Positions 1-13,010 are shown, counted from the stretch's first letter. The stretch is 64,000 nucleotides of DNA from CAWHXG01 sp963833235 (GCA_963833235.1 CAWHXG010000002.1:186001-250000); one strand, 5' to 3'. Notes: generated from the letters alone by a model not told the origin. A program made the numbers and translations.

Positions 1-124
1 GAGCCGCGTCAGGGCGCTCGACCACAGCCCCAAGTCGTCATGGACTATCCATGCTCGACAAAGGCGGCGAACCGCGGGCCCCGCAACGGGTCACGAAAAC
101 CCGGACTTCGCGAACAAACGTCGG

Positions 125-325
125 TCAAGCAGCGTCAGCAGTGGCGAGACGCCCGAAGCCCGGATCGTCACCAGATCCACGAGAGAAGAAGAAGATCGCC
201 GCAAGGGTGGCCATCACAAAGACCATCACCGTGGTCAGCACCATCTCGCGTCGCGTCGGCCAGACGACCTTGGCCACCTCGCCGCGAACCTGCTGGATGA
301 ACTGCAAGGGATTGGCGGTGGCCAT
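125..325 (-). CDS. secE: Preprotein translocase subunit SecE, C-terminus apparently frameshifted
   Basis: SecE is the small essential membrane subunit of the SecYEG translocon. The first 45 or so residues are typical of alphaproteobacterial SecE: NPLQFIQQVR, then the conserved VVWPTRRE motif, then one hydrophobic segment. After IFFF the frame runs into an unrelated tail (SRGSGDD...). Shifting by one base at about 183-190 restores a SecE-like LVDLV...LLTLL end, which would then stop at 91. The start at 325 (MATANPLQ) fits the family. It lies next to tRNA-Trp, a usual association; nusG would be expected further left. The identity is secure, but the true 3' end is not. Confidence 0.8.
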   Translation of the reverse strand: MATANPLQFIQQVRGEVAKVVWPTRREMVLTTVMVFVMATLAAIFFFSRGSGDDPGFGRLATADAA

Positions 326-410
326 GGCGTTGCCTTCTCTTGGGAACCCGCCGCAGATACGCAGACCCGCGGCGAAGTTCAAGCGCTCACGCGCGGCTAG
401 GGTCACCGGC

Positions 411-941
411 TCAGTTCACCGGCGCGGCAGGCTCGAACTGCGGGATCGCCATGTCGCTCGCCGGCTGCGGCTCAAGATCCGCCCAGTTGCCCTCCGAGGT
501 CTCCAGGTTGCCGGGAATGTCCTCTTCCCAGAAGCCCACGACCGTCTGGGTGATGTTGAGGTAAAGCTTGCCGTCGACGATCCGCCACAGGTTGGGGTTG
601 CCCGGCACCTTGCCGCCCTTGGCCACGCCGTAGGCGCAATGCCCGTCGTATTGCGGGGCGAAGGCGGCGGGGTCGGCTGCGAAGCGGTCGCGGTTGGCCT
701 TGGTCGAGAACGCATACGTCGCACCCTCGAATTCCGCCGTGATGGCCCCGTCGCCGGGGACCGCGGCGGGCTGGGCGGTGCCGACGGGCGCCTGCTCCAT
801 GTCCCAATAGGCCACCACGTCGTAGCCGCTGGCGGCATAGCCGTTGGCGGCGGTGTATTCCGGCCCGGCGGCGGCGGGCAAAGCGAATGCGGCGGTGGCG
901 GCGAAGACGGCTGCAAGTGCGGTGGCGCGGGATGTGGGCAT
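411..941 (-). CDS. YHS domain-containing exported protein
   Basis: This protein of about 176 residues has an N-terminal signal peptide (basic start, then LAAVFAATAAFALPAAAG). It is followed by a YHS-like region: GYDVVAYW, FSTKANRDRFAADP and YDGHCAYGVAKG. YHS domains are Cys/His-containing modules found in metal-associated proteins. The repertoire NLWRIVDGKLYLN resembles proteins annotated only as YHS domain-containing. The start at 941 was chosen because it gives the signal peptide; the longer in-frame extension upstream is Arg/Pro-rich and not protein-like. The precise substrate is unknown. Confidence 0.8.
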   Translation of the reverse strand: MPTSRATALAAVFAATAAFALPAAAGPEYTAANGYAASGYDVVAYWDMEQAPVGTAQPAAVPGDGAITAEFEGATYAFSTKANRDRFAADPAAFAPQYDGHCAYGVAKGGKVPGNPNLWRIVDGKLYLNITQTVVGFWEEDIPGNLETSEGNWADLEPQPASDMAIPQFEPAAPVN

Positions 942-1110
942 GATGGGGCTCCGGTCTGCTGGGGTCTCGCCGGTCGGGCGACCCCTCGACCCTGCCGCAG
1001 CGCCGCGCGCCGGTGCCACCCACGATCCCGTGCTTCACGGCTCCGTCAGGACCGGTTGCGCGGCCTGCGAAGGCCCGCCGGAGGCGGAGGGGAATGTGGG
1101 TAAGGCGGCC

Positions 1111-1186
1111 TGGCAGGGGTTGGGGGACTCGAACCCACGACCCTCGGTTTTGGAGACCGATGCTCTACCAACTGAGCTAAACCCCT
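1111..1186 (-). tRNA. tRNA-Trp (anticodon CCA)
   Basis: Read on the minus strand, the acceptor arm AGGGGTT pairs with AACCCCT. A standard D-arm (TAGCTCAGTTGG) follows, then an anticodon loop CT-CCA-AA, a GGTTCGAGTC T-arm, discriminator G and an encoded 3' CCA. The CCA anticodon specifies tryptophan. Its position just upstream of the secE region matches the usual bacterial order of tRNA-Trp, secE and nusG. Confidence 0.97.
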
Positions 1187-1319
1187 AAGGCCGAGGCTTG
1201 GCATAGGACCAATCCCGCGCCCCTTCAAGCCCCAAGGCGGCGCGGAACCGCTCGCGCCGCCGCTGCCTTTCCCCTACTGGCAAGTCGGGGGGCCGGACCC
1301 CCGCAAACCGGGAGGCATC

Positions 1320-2255
1320 ATGGCCGCAGGCTCAACAAAGGTCGTACTGGCGGCGATGGCCGGCAACGGCGGGATCGCGATCATCAAGTTCATCGCGGCC
1401 GCGTTCACCGGCTCGGCGGCGATGTTCTCGGAGGCGATCCACTCGGTCGTCGACACCGGCAACCAGGCGCTGCTCCTCGTCGGGATGAAGCGCGCCGCCC
1501 GCCCGGCCGACGCCGTCCACCCGTTCGGCTACGGCAAGGAACTGTACTTCTGGGCCTTCGTCGTCGCGATCCTGCTCTTCTCGCTCGGCGCCGGCATCTC
1601 GATCTACCATGGCATCGAGAAGCTGCGCGACCCGCATCCGGTCACCAATGCCGGCTGGAACTATGCCGTGCTCGGGCTCGCGGTGGTGTTCGAGGCCGCC
1701 GCCTGGATCGTCGCCTGGCGCGAATTCGACCGGCTGCGGGGCAAGGTGCCGCTCCTGCGCGCGGTCCGCGCCAGCAAGGATCCGGCCGTCTTCACCGTGC
1801 TCTTCGAGGATACCGCGGCGCTGATCGGCCTCGTCGTCGCGGGCCTCGGCATCTACGCCTCCACCAGCCTCGGCATGCCCTGGGCTGACGGCGCCGCCTC
1901 GCTCGTGATCGGGCTCATCCTGGCGCTGGCCGCGATCGTGCTGGCGATCGAGACCAAGGCGCTGCTCATCGGCGAGGGCGCGGACCCCAAGGTGGTCGCC
2001 GGCATCGTCGAGATCGCGCAGCGGCAGGCCTTCGTCGCGGGGGTCAACGAGGTGCGCACGCTGCATTTCGGGCCGCGCGACGTACTTCTGAACATCAGCC
2101 TCGATGCGGTGAACAGCCTCAGCGCCGGCGCGGTCGAGCAGGGCACCACGCGCTTCGAGGCCGAGGTCAAGGCGGCGCATCCCGAGGTCACCCGCATCTT
2201 CGTGGAGATCCAGGCCCGCGCCGACAGCCCCGCCTCGCCGGTCGCGGCCACCTGA
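1320..2255 (+). CDS. Cation diffusion facilitator family transporter
   Basis: This 311-residue inner-membrane protein exports divalent metal ions (Zn2+, Fe2+ or Mn2+ in the family) in exchange for protons. The N-terminal cation_efflux domain shows several hydrophobic helices (FIAAAFTGSAAMFSEAIHSVVDTGNQ is the characteristic TM2 region with its His/Asp ligands). A second ligand region follows in FEDTAALIGL. A soluble C-terminal domain of about 90 residues follows (KVVAGIVEIAQRQ... to FVEIQARAD). Length is normal. The metal cannot be told from sequence. It stands alone on the plus strand between minus-strand genes. Confidence 0.9.
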   Translation: MAAGSTKVVLAAMAGNGGIAIIKFIAAAFTGSAAMFSEAIHSVVDTGNQALLLVGMKRAARPADAVHPFGYGKELYFWAFVVAILLFSLGAGISIYHGIEKLRDPHPVTNAGWNYAVLGLAVVFEAAAWIVAWREFDRLRGKVPLLRAVRASKDPAVFTVLFEDTAALIGLVVAGLGIYASTSLGMPWADGAASLVIGLILALAAIVLAIETKALLIGEGADPKVVAGIVEIAQRQAFVAGVNEVRTLHFGPRDVLLNISLDAVNSLSAGAVEQGTTRFEAEVKAAHPEVTRIFVEIQARADSPASPVAAT

Positions 2256-2384
2256 GGGCCGCGCCTCCCGCCCGTTGCAGCTGTGGCCGGGCGGCTTGCC
2301 CCGCGTCGCCGGTCGCGGCCTCCTGAGGGCCGCGCCCCGGCTGGCGGTCATCCGGGGGCGCCGCACTGCCCCGGACACCCCGCC

Positions 2385-2729
2385 TCAGATCGCGAAGACG
2401 TCCACCCGGTAGCCGTCGGGGTCGAGAACCTGAACCCGGATCGTGCCGTCCGGCTCCCATTCGACCTCGCATATGCCGGCCTCGGCGAAGGCGGCCCGCG
2501 CCGCGCGGACCGCGTCGGCATCGGCGGCCTGGAACCCGAAATGGGTGGTGCGCGGCGGCGCGGGCGGCACCACGCCTTCGCTCAGCGCCAGGATGCCGCC
2601 CCCGGGACCGGCAAGGATCAACAGGTGATCGTCCTCGTGGATGCGGCGGGTCAGTCCGAAGAACCGGCCATAGAACGCCGCCGAAACCTCGCGATCCGCC
2701 ACCGTCAGGGCCACATGGTTCAGCCGCAT
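2385..2729 (-). CDS. VOC family protein (glyoxalase/bleomycin-resistance fold)
   Basis: The protein has 114 residues and starts MRLNHVALTV, the hallmark of a vicinal oxygen chelate domain with its first metal-ligand His. A central FGFQAADADAVRAARAAFAEAG helix and a terminal VLDPDGYRVDVFAI strand carry the usual second half. One complete VOC module is present. Members range from lactoylglutathione lyase-like enzymes to dioxygenases, so the reaction is unknown. The start at 2729 places the first strand at the N-terminus. Confidence 0.88.
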   Translation of the reverse strand: MRLNHVALTVADREVSAAFYGRFFGLTRRIHEDDHLLILAGPGGGILALSEGVVPPAPPRTTHFGFQAADADAVRAARAAFAEAGICEVEWEPDGTIRVQVLDPDGYRVDVFAI

Positions 2730-2991
2730 GGATCCGCTCCTTCGCCGCCACCGAGCCGGCCCGTACGCCCGGACTGCGCCAGTCAAGCGCCCTTCCCCGG
2801 CCAGCACCTCGCCCAGAGCCGGCGTCCGCCCCGCCAGCGCCGCAGCGCGGGGTCACACCGCCGTCTCGGGCCCGGTATGACCGTGAAGCGGGGGTCGCCC
2901 CGTCACGCCCCGCCCCGCCACGCCACGCCAGGCACCATCCCCCAGCCCTTCCGAGGGCCGATATCCACCCCCCGGCCCGGCATGTCGCGCC

Positions 2992-3008
2992 GGCGGGGCA
3001 ACCCCGCC
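2992..3008 (-). terminator. GC-rich hairpin just downstream of tuf
   Basis: A perfect 7-bp stem (GGCGGGG / CCCCGCC) with a 3-base loop lies 13 bases after the tuf stop codon. No T-run follows on the minus strand, so it may act as a processing or Rho-assisted end rather than a classical intrinsic terminator. Confidence 0.35.
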
Positions 3009-3020
3009 CGCGCCCCGTCG

Positions 3021-4196
<1,176 letters not shown>

Positions 4197-4369
4197 CTCG
4201 TCTGGCCTTCTTTCCCGAAGCGCATTCTGCGCCCGCGCATTGCGATACCGCGGCGCGGTTACCGATGCGTTAAGCGAAGATCAAGGCGGGCCGCCGGGGC
4301 ACGGCACAACGGCCGGCCTGCATCCGGCGAGCGCCCCCCCGATGGGTCGCGCCCGGTGCAGGGCGCGCC

Positions 4370-4999
4370 TCACCCCGCCGCTGGCTGCACGCCCGGCGAG
4401 CCGGCCGCATCCCCGGGATCCGCCGCGTCCCGCCCGGCCGTCGGGTCGACCGTCGGCGCCCCGGGGCGGAACCATTGCGGGTTCTCGCGCAGCCAGCGCT
4501 CCACCTCGATGGCGGCGTTGGCGGCCATCTCGTCCAACTGCTGCTCGCGGCTCTGCACGTAGCCCGAGCCCACAAGGAAATCCGCGCCCGCATCCTCGAA
4601 GACGGTCAGGTTCTTCGGCTCGGGGTTCAGCCGCCGCGGCACGTCGTCGTAGACGTTCACCGAAAGCAGCAGCGCGGAACGCGGCGTCAGGAGGATGGGG
4701 ATGCCGGGCCGGGCCAGCACGTAGCCCTGCACCTTGATGCCGATGGAATAGCGCCCCGTTCCTTGCAACCGCCGCAGCCGGCCTTCCATCGCCCGGGCCA
4801 CGGCGGCCTTCATCACCGCATCGTCGACCGTGCGCGAAAGCGCCCCCACGGTCGGCTTGTCGACGATCACCACCATCCGGTCGAGGGAGAAGTCGCCGAA
4901 GCCGCGGCGCTCCACCTCGGGGTCGAGCGCCTGGGTGCAGGCGGCCAGCAGGGCAAGCGCCAGCAGGCCGGCCGCGCGGAAGGGGAAGGAAAGGGTCAT
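4370..4999 (-). CDS. Predicted outer-membrane lipoprotein of unknown function
   Basis: The 209-residue product begins MTLSFPFRAAGLLALALLAAC, a lipoprotein signal whose lipobox ends at Cys21. The mature part has no domain I recognise. It contains a stretch rich in hydrophobic beta-type sequence (GIPILLTPRSALLLSVNVYDD) and a Pro/Ala-rich tail. The start at 4999 gives the lipobox; the longer frame upstream is Arg/Pro-rich. It is the first gene of a possible minus-strand run with tuf, though the 170-bp gap suggests separate promoters. Confidence 0.75.
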   Translation of the reverse strand: MTLSFPFRAAGLLALALLAACTQALDPEVERRGFGDFSLDRMVVIVDKPTVGALSRTVDDAVMKAAVARAMEGRLRRLQGTGRYSIGIKVQGYVLARPGIPILLTPRSALLLSVNVYDDVPRRLNPEPKNLTVFEDAGADFLVGSGYVQSREQQLDEMAANAAIEVERWLRENPQWFRPGAPTVDPTAGRDAADPGDAAGSPGVQPAAG

Positions 5000-5144
5000 T
5001 CGGTCATCCGGTCGGTCGGGGCGGCCGCGAGGGGCAAGGGCAGGGCGTGCGCCGCGCGGGGTCGCGCAGGAGCGGCAGACCATAATCGAGCCGCCGGGTG
5101 GCGGCAACGCATGCCGCGCCTATCTGGGGCGAAGGAGTGCCCCG

Positions 5145-6524
5145 ATGACCTACCTCGCTCGCCACGCGCCGCCAGCGCTTCCCGTCCGCGCCCGGCTCGC
5201 CACACGGCCGCTCGGCGTGCTCGACAGCCTAGTGACCGCGCGGCGCAACATCCTGGAGCTGATCCCCGAAGCCTCCACCCGCCTGCCCATCGTCTCGGGG
5301 CAGACGGTGGCGCGCTGGCACATGGTCACCGATCCCGCCGCCAACCGCCGGATCCTGCGCGACGCGCTCGACGATTACCCCAAATCCGACAGCACCAAGA
5401 ACCTCTTGCGCCCCGCCATCGGCGAGAGCCTCTTCATCGCCGAAGGGCCGGAATGGCGGCGGCAGCGGCGGCTCGCGGCTCCCGCCTTCAGCCACCGCAA
5501 CGTGGCGGCGCTGGCGCCCGTCATGTCGGCGGCGGCCGAGCGGGCGGCCGAGCGGCTCGGCGCCGCCCATGGCCGGGCCGCCGATCTGCATGCCGAGATG
5601 GTGCGCGCCACCTTCGAGGTGATCGCCGACGTCACGTTCTCGGGCGACGACAGCTTCGACCGCGGCTCGATCCACCGCGCCATCGAGGGGTTCATCCACG
5701 GGGCGGCGCGGGTCGACGTGCTCGACATCCTGGCCGTGCCCGCCTGGGTGCCGCGGCCCAGCCGGCTCTTCGCCTCGCGCGATGCCGCCGCCATGAAGGC
5801 CGAGGCCGATGCCGCCATCGCCCGGCGCCGCAGCCTGCCGCGCAAGGCCGAGCGGCCAGCGGACTTCATGGACCTGCTGCTGTCGGCCACCGATGCGCCC
5901 GATCCGGCGCGGGCGATGAACGATGCAGAGCTGCGCGACAACTTGCTGACCTTCATCGTCGCGGGCCACGAGACCACCGCGCTCACCCTCGCCTGGGCCT
6001 TCTATCTCTGCGCCTTCGATCCCGCGGTGCAGGCGGCGGCGCGCGAGCAGGCCCGCGACGTGCTGGGCGGCCGCACGGCAGAGGCGGCCGACCTGCCGCA
6101 GCTGCCGCTGATCCGGCAGATCGTCGACGAGGCGCTCAGGCTCTATCCGCCGGGGGGGTTCCTGTCGCGCAGCGCCCGTATGGCCGACAGCCTCTGCGGG
6201 TCCGAGGTGCGCCCCGGCGACACGGTGACGCTGCCGATCTACGCGCTGCACCGCAACCGGCTGCTGTGGGACGAGCCCGACGCCTTCCGCCCGGCGCGCT
6301 TCGCCGATCCGCGCGCCATCGACCGCTTCGCCTACCTGCCCTTCGGCGACGGCCCGCGGATCTGCATCGGCGCCAGCTTCGCCCTGCAGGAGGCGGTGAT
6401 CATCCTGGCCACGTTGCTGGCGCGCTTCCGCGTGGCGCCGGTGCGCGGCCGCGATCCCGACCCGGTGATGATCGTCACGCTGCGCCCGGACGGCGGCGTC
6501 TGGCTGGAAGTGGAGCGGCTCTGA
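5145..6524 (+). CDS. Cytochrome P450
   Basis: The 459-residue protein is soluble, with no membrane anchor, as is usual in bacteria. It has the I-helix oxygen-activation motif AGHETT at 273-278, the K-helix E329-x-x-R332 and the heme-binding loop FGDGPRICIG with the cysteine ligand at 407. P450s use electrons from a ferredoxin or flavodoxin system to oxidise organic substrates; no redox partner gene is adjacent. The start at 5145 follows an AAGGAG Shine-Dalgarno sequence. The substrate is unknown. Confidence 0.95.
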   Translation: MTYLARHAPPALPVRARLATRPLGVLDSLVTARRNILELIPEASTRLPIVSGQTVARWHMVTDPAANRRILRDALDDYPKSDSTKNLLRPAIGESLFIAEGPEWRRQRRLAAPAFSHRNVAALAPVMSAAAERAAERLGAAHGRAADLHAEMVRATFEVIADVTFSGDDSFDRGSIHRAIEGFIHGAARVDVLDILAVPAWVPRPSRLFASRDAAAMKAEADAAIARRRSLPRKAERPADFMDLLLSATDAPDPARAMNDAELRDNLLTFIVAGHETTALTLAWAFYLCAFDPAVQAAAREQARDVLGGRTAEAADLPQLPLIRQIVDEALRLYPPGGFLSRSARMADSLCGSEVRPGDTVTLPIYALHRNRLLWDEPDAFRPARFADPRAIDRFAYLPFGDGPRICIGASFALQEAVIILATLLARFRVAPVRGRDPDPVMIVTLRPDGGVWLEVERL

Positions 6525-6549
6525 GCCGGTGCGGGCGCCCTGCGGCCGC

Positions 6550-7644
6550 TCAGCCGCAGATCGCCTGCAGCGCCGCCCATTCCGCGGCGGGCAATGCCGG
6601 GCGCGGCGCGGTCACGGCAAGCCCGCGGGCCGCCTCCGCCCGGGCGGCGAGGTCGGGGTGCGATTGCAGCAGGGGCGGCACGGCGCTGTCGCCCTCGTCC
6701 GCCAGCCGCTCGAAGAAATCCGCGAGGCCCGCGCCAGAGATCCCGGCGGCGGCCAGAAGCTCTGCTGCATAGGCATCGGCGCCGGCCTCGGCGGCGCGGG
6801 TGTAGCTGGCCGAGAACGCCTGGTTGGCCACCGCCACCACCACCGTGCCGCCGGCGAAGTCGCCGAAGGCGAGGCCGAGCAGGCCCGCCGACCCCGCCGC
6901 CCGCAGCGCCAGCCTCGTGGGGTCGCGCGCCGCCACGTGTCCGAGCTCGTGCGCCAGGACCCCGGCCAGCTCGTCCGGCCCCGCGGCCGCCTGCAGAAGC
7001 CCGTCGAAGATCACGACCTGACCGCCGGGCGCCGCGAAGGCGTTGACCATGTCGCTGCGCGCCACCCGCAGTTCCGGCACGAAGGGCAGCGCCGCGCCGG
7101 CCAGCAGCCGGGCCGCCAGCGCGTCCAGCGCCGCCCGCCCGGCCGCGCCGTCGCAAAAGGGCGCCTCCGCCCCCTCCCGCGCCGTCATCCGCGCCAGTTG
7201 CCCGGCCATCGCCCGGCCAAGCGCCGCCTCGCGCTCCGGCGGGATCAGCGGCGCCAGCCGGTCCGCCAGCGCCGGCAGCAGCACCAGTAGCAGCCCCGCC
7301 AGAACCGCCAGCGCCGCCGCCGCCCAAAGCGCCAGGGGCCGCCAGCGCGCCCGCCGCCCCCGCGGCGCCTCCAGCGCCGGGCAACGCGCCCGCAGCGCCG
7401 CCCCGGCCTCCCCGCCCCACACATCGAGCCGCGCCAGCCCGTCGCCCCGCGACAGGCTCAGCCGGTCGCTGCCTTGCGTATCGGGGCGCCGCCGCACCTC
7501 GGCCAGCGGCCAGCTGTCCACCCGCGCCCCGTCGCGCGCCGAGATGGTCAGCGTCACGTCGGTGGCGGTCACCACCACGTCGCGCCGCGCCGGGCTGACG
7601 CCGTCGTAGTAGATCGCCGGCACGGCGAAGCTCCACGTGCTCAC
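6550..7644 (-). CDS. M48 family membrane-anchored zinc metalloprotease
   Basis: This protein has 364 residues. Residues 1-90 form a small N-terminal domain with beta-strand character, residues 104-125 are a transmembrane helix, and the protease domain follows. The zinc motif HELGH is at 232-236 and the likely third ligand Glu lies in RAAEAGAD (about 286). The family includes HtpX and Oma1-like quality-control proteases. The GTG start at 7644 overlaps the stop of the upstream DUF898 gene (GTGA), so the two are translationally coupled and probably work together. Confidence 0.87.
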   Translation of the reverse strand: MSTWSFAVPAIYYDGVSPARRDVVVTATDVTLTISARDGARVDSWPLAEVRRRPDTQGSDRLSLSRGDGLARLDVWGGEAGAALRARCPALEAPRGRRARWRPLALWAAAALAVLAGLLLVLLPALADRLAPLIPPEREAALGRAMAGQLARMTAREGAEAPFCDGAAGRAALDALAARLLAGAALPFVPELRVARSDMVNAFAAPGGQVVIFDGLLQAAAGPDELAGVLAHELGHVAARDPTRLALRAAGSAGLLGLAFGDFAGGTVVVAVANQAFSASYTRAAEAGADAYAAELLAAAGISGAGLADFFERLADEGDSAVPPLLQSHPDLAARAEAARGLAVTAPRPALPAAEWAALQAICG

Positions 7645-8916
7645 AGCGCCCCCGAGAGGTCCAGCGCGTCGGCGAAGCCGTCGGCGTCGGCCACCCCGTC
7701 GCGCGCCCTCTGGCGGATGCCCTCCAGCGCCGCCTCCGGCCCGGCCTGCGCCGTCTCGGCCGTGGCGGCAAGGATCGGCAGGGTTATCAGCACCAGCCGC
7801 AGCACGCCGTAGACCGAGAATACCGCCAGCGCGCCGACCATCGAGAACAGCAGGCCGATCGCCGTGGGCGCAGCCCCGCCGACGCCCGCCCACTGGCCGA
7901 CGGTGCCGGTCAGCACCCCGACCACGACGCCGCCCAGAAGCACCACCAGCGCGCCGCCCAGCACGACGTGGCGCAGCACCCTGCGCGTCCGCAGCCGGCT
8001 TTCGAAGCGGATGGCGTCGCCCAGCCGCCAGCCCGCCACCAGCCGCCGGAAGCCGGCCACCCGCCAATGCGCATAGGCCACCGCCAGCGCCGGCACGAAG
8101 GCCGCCGCCAGCAGCACCGCCAGACCCGGCCGGTCCGGCACGCTCACCGCCAGCCCAAAGGCCAGCGCCGCGCCGAGGCCCGGCATCCAGGCGAAGGCCG
8201 GCCAGAGCATCGTGGCCGGCCCCTCGAGCCGCAGCCGCGCGTCGCCGAACCACGTCCTGTCGGCCTTGTAGCGTTCCAGCGCCACCCGCATCCACGGCCA
8301 GGCCAGCCCCAGGCTCAGCACGGTCGCCGCCAGCCACAGCGTGCCGCGCCAGGCATAGCCCCAGGCGCCCGGCGCCATCCCCAGCCGGATGCCGCGCCAC
8401 CGGGTCCGCCCCAGCAGATACCGCCGCGCCCGGTAGCGCGCCGCGAACATCAACGGCACCAGCAGCAAAAGCGAGGATTGCGCCAGCAGCACCGAGGCGG
8501 CCACCTGCCCCTGCGGCCCGACGCCCCCGATCAGCGACAGCCCGGCAAAGAAAAGCCCCATCTGCACCAGCCCGAGCGCGGCCCCCAGAACCACCACCGC
8601 GATCAGAAAGCCCAGCAGCTTCTCCAGCCCCGTGCCCACATACTCGAACGGATCGCCGCCCAGCGTGACGCCCGACCAGATCCGCGCGCGCAGCCGCGTC
8701 CGTTCCCAGAAGCGATAGATCCCCAGCGTCGCGACGCTGAGCGCGGCGAGGCCCATCGCCAGCGGGAAGATCTGCGCCGCATCGTCGTGGTAGGCCCCGC
8801 GCAGCCAGCGAGGCGCCGCCTGGTCCGGGTCGGCCGCCAGGGTCCGCGCGCGGAAGCGTCCGCCTCGCGGCCCCGGTCCCGCTTCGGCCGCGCCGTCGGC
8901 GGCCCCCCTCCCGGCC

Positions 8917-8924
<8 letters not shown>
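7641..8924 (-). CDS. DUF898 (YjgN-like) multi-pass membrane protein
   Basis: The 427-residue product has many hydrophobic segments. It carries two repeats of the DUF898 signature: TLGIYRFWERTRLRARIW near residue 67 and LGLAWPWMRVALERYKADRTWFG in the second half. The function of DUF898/YjgN proteins is not established. It overlaps the end of parC by 8 bases and the M48 protease start by 4, so parC-DUF898-M48 read as one operon. Confidence 0.88.
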
Positions 8925-11196
<2,272 letters not shown>

Positions 11197-11317
11197 GGCT
11201 CGGCCTAGCAAGGGGCCGATGCCGGGTAAACCCGCCGAATAAGGGGGGCCTGCGGGCCTCGGCGCAGGCGGCGCGGCCGGGAAGCCGCCACCGCAGCGCC
11301 AAAGAGGGAGGCTCGGA

Positions 11318-12070
11318 ATGCCGTTCAAGGCCCTGCTGGCGCTCTGCGCCGCGATCTTCGCGACCCTCGCGATCCTCGGGCAGCCGGGGCCGTCGGACGA
11401 TGCCATCGGCCTTGCCCCCGCCGACCGCTTCGCCACCGCCACGCCGGACGCAGTGCCGCCGCCCCTCGCCCAGCAGGGCCGTGAGGCCCCCGGCAGCCCC
11501 GCACCCCTCCCGAGCAGCGCCGCTGCCGAAGATCCGATGGCCGCCGCGATCGATGCGGCCGTCGCCGCGGCAACGCCCGGCGCCGCCGCCCCGGATGGGG
11601 CCGCCACAGCGCCCGCAGCGCCCGAGGGCGCGGCCCCCGGCGCCCCGGCGCCCGACGATGCCGCCAGTCTTCTGCTCGCGGCCACCCGCCCGCTCTCGGA
11701 AACCCTCGCGACCTCGCGCAGCGGTGTCCCGGGCGCCCCCAACTCCGCCCCGGCCCCCGCCCCGGCCCCCGCCTCTGCCGATCCCGCCACCGATCCCGGT
11801 GCCGCCCGCATCGCCGCCGCGGCCGCGGCGAATGCCAGCGCCGCTCCGGCACCGCCAACCGCCTCGGGCATCGAGGCGATGGTGACCGCCGACGCGGTGA
11901 ACCTGCGCGCCGGCCCCTCCACCGCCAATCCCGTGGTCGGCAGCGTCGGCTTCGGCGACCGGCTGGAACGGATGGACGACGGCTCCGGCGGGTGGAGCGC
12001 CGTGCGCCACCCCCAGACGGGCCAGGCCGCCTACATCGCCAGCCGCTTCCTCGTGGCGGCCCCGGGCTAG
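11318..12070 (+). CDS. Exported protein with a C-terminal bacterial SH3 domain
   Basis: The protein has 250 residues: an N-terminal hydrophobic signal or anchor (ALLALCAAIFATLAILG), about 150 residues of Ala/Pro-rich low-complexity linker, and a bacterial SH3 (SH3_3) domain at the end (VTADAVNLRAGPSTANPVVG to YIASRFL). SH3b domains commonly bind peptidoglycan or ligands in the periplasm. It is divergent from parC. Confidence 0.85.
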   Translation: MPFKALLALCAAIFATLAILGQPGPSDDAIGLAPADRFATATPDAVPPPLAQQGREAPGSPAPLPSSAAAEDPMAAAIDAAVAAATPGAAAPDGAATAPAAPEGAAPGAPAPDDAASLLLAATRPLSETLATSRSGVPGAPNSAPAPAPAPASADPATDPGAARIAAAAAANASAAPAPPTASGIEAMVTADAVNLRAGPSTANPVVGSVGFGDRLERMDDGSGGWSAVRHPQTGQAAYIASRFLVAAPG

Positions 12071-12228
12071 GGCCCCGCCGGCGCGCCGCCCGGCCCGGCA
12101 GCCCGCACCTGTGGCGCCTTTGCCGCGGCGGCCGGATGCCCGACCACTCCCGGCGGGCGCCGATTTGCGGTTCGCTTTCCGCCGCCCGTCCCCTACATGG
12201 CGTGCCGACCCCGAGAGGAAGGACCCCC

Positions 12229-12438
12229 ATGGCCGACGACCCCCTGTTCATCGTAGTTGCCGTGGCCGTCCTCGGCGTGCTCGCGATCCTGATGCTCGGC
12301 ATCGGCGGCTTCGCCAAGGGCGGCGACTTCAACCGCAAGCACGGCAACCGCATCATGCGCTACCGCATCGTCGCCCAGGCCGTGGCCATCGCGCTTATCC
12401 TCGCCTTCGTCGCCTTCCGCCGCATGGGAGCGCAGTGA
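12229..12438 (+). CDS. Twin transmembrane protein (HIG1-domain-like)
   Basis: This small protein of 69 residues has two hydrophobic helices (FIVVAVAVLGVLAILMLGI and a second from about 48 to 63) separated by a short basic loop (KGGDFNRKHGNRIMRYRI). That layout matches the HIG1-like twin-transmembrane proteins often found beside cobalamin adenosyltransferase in Rhodobacterales. Its stop overlaps the ATG of the next gene (TGATG), so the two are coupled. Confidence 0.8.
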   Translation: MADDPLFIVVAVAVLGVLAILMLGIGGFAKGGDFNRKHGNRIMRYRIVAQAVAIALILAFVAFRRMGAQ

Positions 12439-13010
12439 TGGTCGTCCTCAACCGCATCTACACCCGCACCGGCGACACCGGCGAAACCGCCCTCGGCAAC
12501 GGCAACCGGGTGCCGAAATTCGCCCTGCGCGTCGCGGCCTACGGCACCGTCGACGAGGCCAACGCCACCGTCGGCCTCGCCCGCCTGCACGCCACCGGCG
12601 ACCTGAGCGACCGCCTCGCCGCCATCCAGAACGACCTCTTCGATCTCGGCGCCGATCTCTGCCGCCCCGACATCGCCAGCGACGCCGAGGCCGATTACCC
12701 GCCGCTGCGGATGACGCAGGCGCAGGTGGAGCGGCTCGAGGCCGAGATCGACACGCTGAACGCGGCGCTCACCCCCCTGCGCTCCTTCGTGCTGCCCGGC
12801 GGCTCGGCCCTCGCCGCGCACCTGCATCTCTGCCGCACGGTCTCGCGCCGTGCCGAACGGCTGACGGTCGAGCTCGCCGGCGCCGAAGAGGTGAACACGG
12901 CCGCCGTGCAGTACCTCAACCGCTTGTCGGACTGGTTCTTCGTCGCCTCCCGCATCGCCAACGACAACGGCGCCGCCGACGTGCTTTGGGTTCCGGGGGC
13001 GAACCGCTAG
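12438..13010 (+). CDS. Cob(I)yrinic acid a,c-diamide adenosyltransferase, PduO type
   Basis: This 190-residue enzyme transfers the adenosyl group of ATP to reduced cobalamin to make adenosylcobalamin. It has the PduO-type ATP-binding N-terminus RIYTRTGDTGETALGNG, the YGTVDEANA helix, the RSFVLPGG segment and the C-terminal LNRLSDWFFVASR. Adenosylcobalamin is required by mutases such as ethylmalonyl-CoA and methylmalonyl-CoA mutase, consistent with the mcd and mcl1 genes elsewhere in the window. Confidence 0.94.
   Translation: MVVLNRIYTRTGDTGETALGNGNRVPKFALRVAAYGTVDEANATVGLARLHATGDLSDRLAAIQNDLFDLGADLCRPDIASDAEADYPPLRMTQAQVERLEAEIDTLNAALTPLRSFVLPGGSALAAHLHLCRTVSRRAERLTVELAGAEEVNTAAVQYLNRLSDWFFVASRIANDNGAADVLWVPGANR

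Noticed and set aside
1..90. Start of nusG at the left edge
   Set aside because: The minus-strand sequence does not contain the expected NusG N-terminus, and too little sequence is available.
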